A stretch of 7,339 bases of DNA. It comes from Microcaldota archaeon. GTDB lineage: Archaea; Micrarchaeota; Micrarchaeia; Norongarragalinales; Norongarragalinaceae. Shown here piece after piece: positions 1-4,892 of this stretch. The notes under the pieces were generated by a model. It was not told the origin of the DNA. It saw only the letters and a program-made list of their open reading frames with translations, and did not search any database. Positions within the stretch are counted from its first letter, which is position 1; each line of letters begins with the position of its first letter. The translations under genes were made by a program, and so were the position numbers. The stretch spans positions 1-7,339 of the forward strand of contig JACROM010000071.1 in the NCBI GenBank assembly GCA_016214445.1. The letters run 5' to 3'.

Positions 1-67
1 AGAGCATACATAAATTGGTTGTGGTTTTGGTTAGTTTCTAGACGTAGATTGGACTTGAAAGCTCGTG

Positions 68-73
68 AAAAAA
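68..73 (-). terminator. T-tract after the ST7-like gene
   Basis: Read on the minus strand, six T's begin five bases after the TGA stop of the TPR gene. Archaeal RNA polymerase can terminate on short T-tracts without a hairpin, so this is a plausible terminator. No strong stem precedes it. The remaining bases to the left edge (1-67) hold no open frame or structure that I can support. Confidence 0.35.
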
Positions 74-78
74 CTAGC

Positions 79-1008
79 TCACTGTAAACTTAGGTTAGAG
101 AGCCATTCCAAAGCACCGGGGGTTGTTTTCCAAACCTGTAGTGCCGCGTCGGCGTAGCACACTGCCTCGTCGGGTTCGCCCGGGCTGATGTATTCCGGCG
201 GGTGTGTTGGTGGTTTTTTCTTGCCAAGCAGGTAGTCTGGCACGAAGCGGTTTGTTTCAATCGCTTGTTCAAGAATTTTGGCGGCTTTTTTTTCATCTTG
301 CGTCCGAAATGCCCATAAGGCTTTTGAGTATGCCCAGTCCGCCATGCAATCGTCGTATTGTTTTAGGAGGTCGCCGGCTTCCTGGTTGCGGTTGTCTTCC
401 AGGAGGCATAAGAGCAGGACGTATCGGATTCCTTGGTTGTCGTCGGGGTTGAGGCGGAGCATGTCTGCATAGTGTGCAATTGCTTGTTCGTGCGCGCCTG
501 CGTTCCATTGGCAGTTTGCAAGGCCGTGGCGTGCGCGCATGTAGGGCCGCGTTTCCGTGATGCCCCAAAAGTGTCCGGCGTCTCTGGTGAACTCGTCTTT
601 GCCTATGGCGCGTTCTCCGGCTTCGACTCCTTTCTGGTACAATGTTTTCGCTTGTTCCGCGCCGCCGGCTTGCAGGGCTTCTTCGGCTAAAAGAACGTAG
701 GCGTCGGCGCAGTTTTTGGAAATCTCCAAGGCCTTGCGGGCGAGTTTGATTCGTTGTTTACCGTTGGATTCCCACGCTTCGTACATGAGTTCTTGGGCTT
801 TTTCCAATGGAGTTGTTTCAAATTGAGGGAAAGGTTCGTCGGAGTTCATGATTTTGTTAATGTACGCGTTGGCTTCTTTTTCAGAAGAAAAGTTTTTGCT
901 TGCCAAGAGCTTCCCAATTTGGCCCATCCTCTTTTCCAGATGCATCCTGGCCGAAAGGAAACCTTTTTCGTCCAAATCTGTTTGATTCGATTTTTTTGAA
1001 TTTCCCAT
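79..1008 (-). CDS. ST7-like tetratricopeptide repeat protein
   Basis: Encodes 309 residues from the first ATG. The frame is open upstream to a TTG at 1050, but that extension (14 residues, Asn/Gly/Lys-rich) looks non-coding. The diagnostic block is GHFWGITETRPYMRAR (residues 145-160), followed by HGLANCQW (161-168) and a helix pair ending in LNPDDNQGIRY (186-196). The C-terminal signature is LLGKKKPP...EYISPGEPDEAV...TPGALEWL (260-303). As far as I recall these motifs, this is the ST7-like TPR family (PF04184-type), named after human ST7 and also present in many bacteria. The first 65 residues are charged and variable, and TPR-like helices run from about 67 to 255. There is no signal peptide, membrane segment or catalytic motif, so it is probably a cytoplasmic protein-interaction scaffold. 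Its biochemical role is unknown. It is divergent from the LonB-like operon. Family assignment is fairly secure; function is not. Confidence 0.85.
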   Translation of the reverse strand: MGNSKKSNQTDLDEKGFLSARMHLEKRMGQIGKLLASKNFSSEKEANAYINKIMNSDEPFPQFETTPLEKAQELMYEAWESNGKQRIKLARKALEISKNCADAYVLLAEEALQAGGAEQAKTLYQKGVEAGERAIGKDEFTRDAGHFWGITETRPYMRARHGLANCQWNAGAHEQAIAHYADMLRLNPDDNQGIRYVLLLCLLEDNRNQEAGDLLKQYDDCMADWAYSKALWAFRTQDEKKAAKILEQAIETNRFVPDYLLGKKKPPTHPPEYISPGEPDEAVCYADAALQVWKTTPGALEWLSNLSLQ

Positions 1009-1015
1009 ACCTAAA

Positions 1016-1066
1016 TTACCCCCATTGTTCAAAACCTTCAATTTTTTCAAACACTGGATTTCCCAT
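1016..1066 (-). other. Possible 16-codon upstream ORF in the leader of the ST7-like gene
   Basis: On the minus strand an ATG at 1066 opens MGNPVFEKIEGFEQWG and stops with TAA at 1016-1018, eight bases before the ATG of the TPR gene at 1008. A GGTGGTG stretch lies just upstream (1078-1072), close enough to act as a ribosome binding site. If transcription starts near 1090 (see the TATA-like box at 1113-1120), this peptide would be the first ORF on the mRNA. It could be a leader peptide or chance; its length gives no statistical support. Confidence 0.2.
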
Positions 1067-1097
1067 TATGCACCACCATAAAAAATGGTGCTGTAAT
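1065..1097. promoter_or_regulatory. Imperfect palindrome between divergent genes (candidate operator)
   Basis: ATTATGCACCA (1065-1075) faces TGGTGCTGTAAT (1086-1097), an inverted repeat with one extra base in the right arm. The inner part is a perfect CACCAT/ATGGTG pair (1074-1079 and 1085-1090) around an A-rich loop. It sits between the divergent TPR and LonB-like genes, about where a minus-strand transcript from the 1113-1120 TATA-like box would begin. It could be a binding site for a dimeric regulator or a hairpin at the 5' end of that mRNA. Confidence 0.4.
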
Positions 1098-1112
1098 CTA
1101 TCGCATTACCAT

Positions 1113-1120
1113 CTTTTTAA
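1113..1120 (-). promoter_or_regulatory. TATA-like box, minus strand, for the ST7-like gene
   Basis: TTAAAAAG on the minus strand predicts a start near 1090, leaving an 80-base leader before the ATG at 1008. The same octamer occurs in the minus-strand promoter at 3341-3348 (TTTAAAAAG context) and at 7163-7170, which supports it as a locally used box A. A weaker alternative, TTTGAAAAA at 1043-1051, would give a leader of only about a dozen bases. Confidence 0.4.
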
Positions 1121-1154
1121 CTACAAACAGCCAATAGACCGGATTTTTCCTTGG

Positions 1155-1163
1155 TTATATAAA
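1155..1163 (+). promoter_or_regulatory. TATA box of the LonB-like operon (leaderless start)
   Basis: TTATATAAA is centred about 26 bases before the ATG at 1185, which is the normal TATA-to-start distance in archaea. The predicted transcript therefore begins at or within a base or two of the start codon. The bases between (ACAAAATAAAACC) contain no Shine-Dalgarno-like sequence, consistent with a leaderless mRNA. This position also decides the start codon. Confidence 0.7.
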
Positions 1164-1184
1164 ACAGTATTACAAAATAAAACC

Positions 1185-2618
1185 ATGCGCTTTAAGACAA
1201 CAGCCGAGCTCAAGATACCGGCAGATCCGTTGGAGCAGGTAATCGGGCAGAAACACGCAGTCGAGATAGCGGACATTGCAGCCAAGCAGCGCCGCAACCT
1301 CCTTCTAGTTGGCCCGCCCGGCATAGGCAAAAGCATGATAGCGCAGGCAATGTCGCACAGGCTGCCGCAGACAACCCAGGAAATCAGCGTCCTCCACAAC
1401 CCCGAAACGCCCGAAAGGCCCATAGTGGAGCTGAGGAACAAGAGCGACTTGGCAAAGGAAAAAAAGGAAAGCGCGCAGGCGCAGGGAAAACTCGTTTCGC
1501 CGACCGAGGTGCCGTCTTTTGTCGCCGAGCGACTGGGCTTCAGGTGCAGGCGGTGCAACAAGTTGAGCAAGGCAGCTGAACGCTCCTGCCCGTCGTGCGG
1601 CTGGGACAAGTACAACGCTTCCTTTGGCAACACCCTTCTGGCGGAATACTTGCAGGACGCGAAACCACAAAGCAGGGTGCACACAACTCGCCTGCTCGAA
1701 AACGGCCACGAAGAAGTCATAGTGTACGAACGGAAAGCGGAAATGATACGCGTGCTGGACCAGAAGGCCTTGGAAAAAATGGACGACGCCAAGAAAAAGA
1801 AGCCCAGAAAAGTAATAGTCTCATTTGGAAGGAAGCCGTTCGTCATAGCAACAGGAGCGTCGGAAACCGAGCTGCTTGGCGACGTGAGGCACGACCCGTA
1901 CGGCGGCCACGCCGGAGTGGGGGTGCAGCCCTACCTGCGGGTTGTTCCAGGCAGCGTACATGAGGCGCACGAAGGTGTGCTGTTTATAGACGAACTAAGC
2001 TCTTTGGGCTACGTGCAAAGGTACCTTCTCACAGCTATGCAGGAGAAAAAGTACCCGATTCTCGGGAGGAACCCGCACAGCGCTGGAGCATCCGTAAAAG
2101 TGGAGGACGTGCCGTGCGACTTCATCATGGTTGCTGCTTCGAACATCAACGAGCTCAACAACATCCTTCCGCCATTAAGGTCGAGGATAGTGGGCAACGG
2201 CTACGAAGTGCTTCTAGACCCAACCATGCCGGACACCGAGGAAAACCGTTTACAACTTGAACAGTTCGTTGCTCAGGAAATAGTGAAGGACCGCAAGATT
2301 CCGCATGCTACCAGCGAAGCAGTCGGAGTCCTGCTGGAAGAAGCGAGGAAAAGGGCCAAAAGGATTGACGACGAGGACAACGCGCTGACCTTGCGCCTGA
2401 GGGAACTGTCAGGAATAATCAGGTTGGCTGGGGATTTGGCGGTAAGCCAGAAGAGTGGAAACATCACGGAAGAAAACATCAGGGAAGCGATAAGGAGAGG
2501 AAGGAATATAGAAGAGCAGATGACTGAAAAGTATGGTTCAGTATGGAAAGCCTCGGCAACGGATTTCCGCGCGCACATGGAGAAGCGGAGCGAAAAGGAC
2601 GCGAGGGAGATCGGGTAG
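1185..2618 (+). CDS. LonB-like AAA+ ATPase with zinc ribbon, no protease domain
   Basis: Encodes 477 residues. In order: N-terminal lead-in with VIGQKHAVEI (19-28); Walker A GPPGIGKS (43-50); a zinc ribbon with C121/C124 and C135/C138; a charged linker with a lysine run (203-206); the LonB-type block TGASETELLGDVRHDPYGG (223-241); Walker B VLFIDEL (265-271); sensor-1 VAASN (316-320); arginine motif LRSRI (331-335); and the helical lid with sensor-2 region LTLRLREL (401-408). The block LLTAMQEKKYPI (281-292) and VPCDFIMVAASN (309-320) also match archaeal LonB closely. LonB normally has two membrane helices between Walker A and B and a C-terminal Ser-Lys protease of about 200 residues. Here the insert is soluble and cysteine-rich, and the protein ends 27 residues after the lid. 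All ATPase motifs are intact. I infer a cytoplasmic ATP-driven remodeller rather than a protease. The frame is open back to 900, but that extension overlaps the opposite gene, reads as non-coding and precedes the TATA box. Confidence 0.9.
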   Translation: MRFKTTAELKIPADPLEQVIGQKHAVEIADIAAKQRRNLLLVGPPGIGKSMIAQAMSHRLPQTTQEISVLHNPETPERPIVELRNKSDLAKEKKESAQAQGKLVSPTEVPSFVAERLGFRCRRCNKLSKAAERSCPSCGWDKYNASFGNTLLAEYLQDAKPQSRVHTTRLLENGHEEVIVYERKAEMIRVLDQKALEKMDDAKKKKPRKVIVSFGRKPFVIATGASETELLGDVRHDPYGGHAGVGVQPYLRVVPGSVHEAHEGVLFIDELSSLGYVQRYLLTAMQEKKYPILGRNPHSAGASVKVEDVPCDFIMVAASNINELNNILPPLRSRIVGNGYEVLLDPTMPDTEENRLQLEQFVAQEIVKDRKIPHATSEAVGVLLEEARKRAKRIDDEDNALTLRLRELSGIIRLAGDLAVSQKSGNITEENIREAIRRGRNIEEQMTEKYGSVWKASATDFRAHMEKRSEKDAREIG

Positions 2619-2619
2619 A

Positions 2620-2880
2620 ATGAAATTGTTCTTGAAAACACCAACGCGCGTAAGCTACGCCGAGAGGAGAAAATACGTTCCACCGTGGCTCTCGGAAGTC
2701 ATGAACGCCTACGTCAAAAGAAGCGGCGAAACGAAACCTTCTTGGCCTCTTATGCACGCGAGACTGATAGAACACAAACTCAAAGCGCGGCCAAGATTTA
2801 CGAGGGAACAGTTCGAGCTGATAAGACAGAAGGCGGCAAGAAGAACTTTCCAGAACGCGGTAAGGAGACGCCAAAGGTAA
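2620..2880 (+). CDS. Small, strongly basic protein coupled to the LonB-like ATPase
   Basis: Encodes 86 residues that I do not recognise. The ATG follows the ATPase stop after a single base, and AGGGAG (2604-2609), inside the end of the ATPase gene, lies ten bases upstream as a ribosome binding site, so the two genes are probably co-transcribed and translationally coupled. The protein has about 23 Arg/Lys against 6 acidic residues, an aromatic/proline stretch RKYVPPWLSEVMNAYVKR (17-34), a second tryptophan at 42, and a helical-looking Arg-rich C-terminus ending VRRRQR. It has no cysteine, signal peptide or membrane segment. The charge suggests binding to nucleic acid, ribosome or an acidic protein. 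Tight coupling suggests it may be an adaptor or substrate for the ATPase, but that is inference. The frame is open upstream to 2533, which would only create an overlap with the ATPase. Confidence 0.75.
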   Translation: MKLFLKTPTRVSYAERRKYVPPWLSEVMNAYVKRSGETKPSWPLMHARLIEHKLKARPRFTREQFELIRQKAARRTFQNAVRRRQR

Positions 2881-2897
2881 GAATACTCTTTCCGCCC

Positions 2898-2919
2898 AAA
2901 AACCGCAACCCTACTTTTT
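2898..2919. terminator. Bidirectional T-tracts between convergent genes
   Basis: The plus strand has five T's at 2915-2919 after the small basic gene. The minus strand has five T's (complement of 2898-2902) just after the stop of the membrane protein gene. Only 30 bases separate the two convergent stops, so each T-tract could terminate one transcript, with slight overlap. No hairpin is evident. Confidence 0.35.
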
Positions 2920-3306
2920 CTTCTTGCTGTGGGCTACTGCCTTTTGGATGAGCGAGCGGTGGTGTTCGGCTATATTCTGCTCGTACTCGCCGATTGGAAA
3001 CACGACCTTGCCGCTCTGGTATATCATCAGCGCCACAAAAGTTATGCCCACCCAGAACAGGAACACCGCAACCGGCGAAAGGAGCAAGCCGAGGAAGTCC
3101 TCGTTGGCGAACGGCATCATTATGGAATGCTCGCCCATGAACCAACCGCGTTCCAGAAGCACCTTGGCAACGGACACCTGGTTCAAAAGCTCGTAAAGGG
3201 AGTTGGCCAGCTTCAGCACTGCAGCGAAAATGAAGAACGCGCCGGCAGCCTTCAGCAGGTGCAATTGCCGTCCAGCAAACCTCAACCAGAATACCTTACG
3301 CAACAT
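2911..3306 (-). CDS. Small two-helix membrane protein of unknown function
   Basis: Encodes 131 residues with no family I recognise. There are two hydrophobic segments: about 20-42 (AAGAFFIFAAVLKL region) and 72-96 (LSPVAVFLFWVGITFVALMI). A loop of some 30 residues (YELLNQVSVAKVLLERGWFMGEH) separates them, and a charged tail ends in SKKKKK. The basic N-terminus (LRK, R9, R13) and lysine-rich C-terminus suggest both ends are cytoplasmic with the loop outside. The ATG at 3306 was chosen because GGTGA lies seven bases upstream and a TATA box sits about 38 bases away. The frame is open to a TTG at 3357 and has an ATG at 3327, but both lie too close to or upstream of that TATA box. It converges on the ATPase operon and diverges from the DUF234-type ATPase. 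It is unlikely to be a shadow, since hydrophobic periodicity, ribosome binding site and promoter agree. Confidence 0.75.
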   Translation of the reverse strand: MLRKVFWLRFAGRQLHLLKAAGAFFIFAAVLKLANSLYELLNQVSVAKVLLERGWFMGEHSIMMPFANEDFLGLLLSPVAVFLFWVGITFVALMIYQSGKVVFPIGEYEQNIAEHHRSLIQKAVAHSKKKK

Positions 3307-3313
3307 AAACGAC

Positions 3314-3348
3314 TCACCGGGAAACATTACCCCCGCCACCTTTTTAAA
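3314..3348 (-). promoter_or_regulatory. Promoter and ribosome binding site of the membrane protein gene
   Basis: On the minus strand TTTAAAAA (3348-3341) is followed about 26 bases later by the expected start near 3318. GGTGA (3318-3314) then sits seven bases before the ATG at 3306. The Shine-Dalgarno motif would therefore be right at the 5' end of a leader of about a dozen bases. The agreement of three signals makes this the best-supported start in the window. Confidence 0.65.
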
Positions 3349-3361
3349 GCCAACCAACAGG

Positions 3362-3402
3362 TTTAAATATTACCTCCCAAACATATTACTTTGAAGGTAA
3401 TA
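3362..3402 (+). promoter_or_regulatory. TATA box with three TATTAC elements upstream of the archaeal ATPase
   Basis: TTTAAATAT (3362-3370) lies about 44 bases before the ATG at 3410, predicting a start near 3392 and a leader of some 18 bases containing AAGGT (3394-3398). ATATTAC occurs at 3367-3373 and again 16 bases on at 3383-3389. TATTACC (3368-3374) is also repeated inverted as GGTAATA (3396-3402). The first copy overlaps the TATA box and the last overlaps the ribosome binding site, a good position for a repressor. Confidence 0.5.
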
Positions 3403-3409
3403 ACGGGTG

Positions 3410-4780
3410 ATGCGCGTGTTCGTGGGAAGGGAAAAGGAGCTGGGTTACCTCAAGGAAACGGAAAAAAACAAGTTCTTCATGCTAACAGTTTCCGGCAGGC
3501 GCAGGATAGGCAAAACCACCCTCCTGAAACACGCGTTCCCGGACTCCACATACCTCTTCATTCCGAAGGGGCGGACAACTCAATTCATCCTGGATGCGGC
3601 AAGTGAGACCTACAGAATACCGCGGTTCACGCGCTTCGGAGACCTCATCAATTACCTTTCCGAAAAAAACAAGCCGGTAATAATCGACGAAGCGCAAAAC
3701 TTCCTCTTCAACGATGCGGGCGCCTACAGCGAACTCCAGAACGTCATAGACGAAAAAAAAGGGAGCGGACAAAACCTGCAGCTCATCTTAAGCGGGTCGT
3801 CGTACTCCATGCTCAACAAACTGTTCTCCGGGCAGGCTCCGCTGTACAACCGCAGGACGCATGCGCTGGACGTCAAGGAACTCCAATTCAAGCACGCGCG
3901 AACTTTGGCCTCCAAACTATGCGGCATCCAAACGCTAAAAGAACAAATAGAGGCCTGGGCCGTCTTCGGCGGAGTGCCATACTACTACGAAGTGCTCGCG
4001 TACACGAAAGGAACTCTACATGAAAGGCTCTCCAGCCTGTTCCACCCCATAACTGGAACGCTCAAAGACGAAGCAAGGCTACTGATAGCATCAGAATTCG
4101 GCGACGAATACAGGACGTACTCGACGATAATCGCGGCAATAGCCGAAGGCAAAACCAAGCCAAACGAGCTCGCCACGCTATTCGACAACAAAATAACCAC
4201 CCTAAACAAGTACCTGCACGTCCTGGTAAAAGACTACCACTTCGTGACGCCGCAAAAACCGCTATTCAACGACAAAAGAAGCGCGCGCTACCACGTGGAC
4301 GACAACTTCCTCAACTTCTGGTACTCGTTCATCGAAAAAAACCAGTCAAACATCGAGGGCGGAAACTATCCACTGTTCACGAAGTACCTGAAAGAAAACT
4401 TCAACGCATTCGTGGGCCGCAGATTCGAAGAACTCGTCATCAAACTCATCAGGCAGAATACGATAAAACTGCCAGTAAAAAGCGACGGAATAGGCAGGCA
4501 ATGGGGCCGCATTCTAGGCAAGAAGGGAGAGTCCTACGAAATCGACTTCGCCGCCAAGGGCCAGAACGGAATAGTTTTCGGCGAATGCAAATGGCAGGAC
4601 AAAGTCGACGGCAGAAGAATAGAACGCGAACTCGAACAAAAGTCCGCGAACGTGCCATTGCCAAGCGGAATACGCGGAAAACACTACGCCGTGTTCGCTA
4701 AATCCTTCGCGAAAAAACCTGAGAACGCCCTGGCAATGGACTTGAACGGCCTGGAAAAATCGCTCCACGAACGGGACTGA
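3410..4780 (+). CDS. Archaeal-type ATPase with DUF234-like PD-(D/E)XK C-terminus
   Basis: Encodes 456 residues in the ATPase family 'predominantly from Archaea' (PF01637-type). The N-terminus FVGREKELGYL (4-14) is the family hallmark and supports the ATG at 3410; an in-frame GTG one codon earlier is possible. Walker A is GRRRIGKTT (29-37), Walker B is VIIDEAQN (90-97) and sensor-1 is LSGSS (127-131). The middle contains FGGVPYYYEV (186-195) and a winged-helix-like segment (about 235-290; PNELATLFDNKITTLNKYL). The C-terminal domain matches DUF234 (PF03008-type): RFEEL (338-342), then EID (377-379) and GECKW (391-395), which form the acidic and E-x-K residues of a PD-(D/E)XK nuclease fold. Length is normal and all motifs look intact. 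These ATPases form large paralogous sets in archaea. Their substrates are mostly unknown; DNA or genome-defence roles are often suggested. It is transcribed alone. Confidence 0.9.
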   Translation: MRVFVGREKELGYLKETEKNKFFMLTVSGRRRIGKTTLLKHAFPDSTYLFIPKGRTTQFILDAASETYRIPRFTRFGDLINYLSEKNKPVIIDEAQNFLFNDAGAYSELQNVIDEKKGSGQNLQLILSGSSYSMLNKLFSGQAPLYNRRTHALDVKELQFKHARTLASKLCGIQTLKEQIEAWAVFGGVPYYYEVLAYTKGTLHERLSSLFHPITGTLKDEARLLIASEFGDEYRTYSTIIAAIAEGKTKPNELATLFDNKITTLNKYLHVLVKDYHFVTPQKPLFNDKRSARYHVDDNFLNFWYSFIEKNQSNIEGGNYPLFTKYLKENFNAFVGRRFEELVIKLIRQNTIKLPVKSDGIGRQWGRILGKKGESYEIDFAAKGQNGIVFGECKWQDKVDGRRIERELEQKSANVPLPSGIRGKHYAVFAKSFAKKPENALAMDLNGLEKSLHERD

Positions 4781-4794
4781 ATCCTTCAACATCA

Positions 4795-4799
4795 TTTTT
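4795..4799 (+). terminator. T-tract after the archaeal ATPase
   Basis: Five T's occur 15 bases after the stop at 4780, within CATCATTTTTACGG. This is a plausible intrinsic archaeal terminator without an upstream stem. The GC-rich palindrome farther on (4840-4862) is an alternative but is not followed by T's. Confidence 0.35.
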
Positions 4800-4839
4800 A
4801 CGGACACGAAAAAACGGCTAGCTTGGCGGCGTGAAACTT

Positions 4840-4862
4840 GCGCCCGGATAATCCAAGGGCGC
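4840..4862. promoter_or_regulatory. GC-rich near-perfect palindrome upstream of the zinc-finger/TPR gene
   Basis: GCGCCCGGAT (4840-4849) and ATCCAAGGGCGC (4851-4862) are inverted repeats, perfect except for two extra A's in the right arm. It ends four bases before the TATA-like box of the next gene, so a bound dimer would cover or abut the region where TFB binds. It could also fold as a hairpin in read-through RNA, but no T-run follows, which argues against a terminator. Confidence 0.45.
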
Positions 4863-4866
4863 CAGG

Positions 4867-4874
4867 TTATTAAT
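4867..4874 (+). promoter_or_regulatory. TATA-like box of the zinc-finger/TPR/HEAT gene
   Basis: TTATTAAT is centred about 23 bases before the ATG at 4893 and 29 before the ATG at 4899. No Shine-Dalgarno-like sequence lies between, so a leaderless or nearly leaderless mRNA is likely, as for the LonB-like operon. The spacing slightly favours 4893 or 4899 over the TTG at 4890. Confidence 0.45.
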
Positions 4875-4892
4875 CCCAAAACGCGTTCATTG

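Noticed and set aside
66..80. AGCTC repeats flanking the A-run near the left edge as a terminator hairpin
   Set aside because: The two copies are direct repeats whose only complementarity is the self-complementary AGCT core, too short for a credible stem.
900..1184. N-terminal extension of the LonB-like ATPase by 95 residues
   Set aside because: It overlaps the opposite TPR gene, has low-complexity unconserved sequence rich in Phe, Pro and Asn, and lies upstream of a well-placed TATA box; LonB homology starts just after the ATG at 1185.
1121..1846. 241-residue open frame on the minus strand
   Set aside because: It is antisense to the conserved ATPase gene, rich in Ser, Cys and Leu without domain signals, so a shadow of the real gene.
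2619..2910. Lon protease domain displaced into another frame after the ATPase
   Set aside because: Only 262 bases precede the next convergent gene, and the frames there give an Arg-rich protein or noise, with no Ser-Lys protease motifs.
2929..3366. 145-residue plus-strand frame opposite the membrane protein
   Set aside because: The minus-strand frame has matching TATA box, ribosome binding site and hydrophobic segments; the plus-strand frame has none of these.
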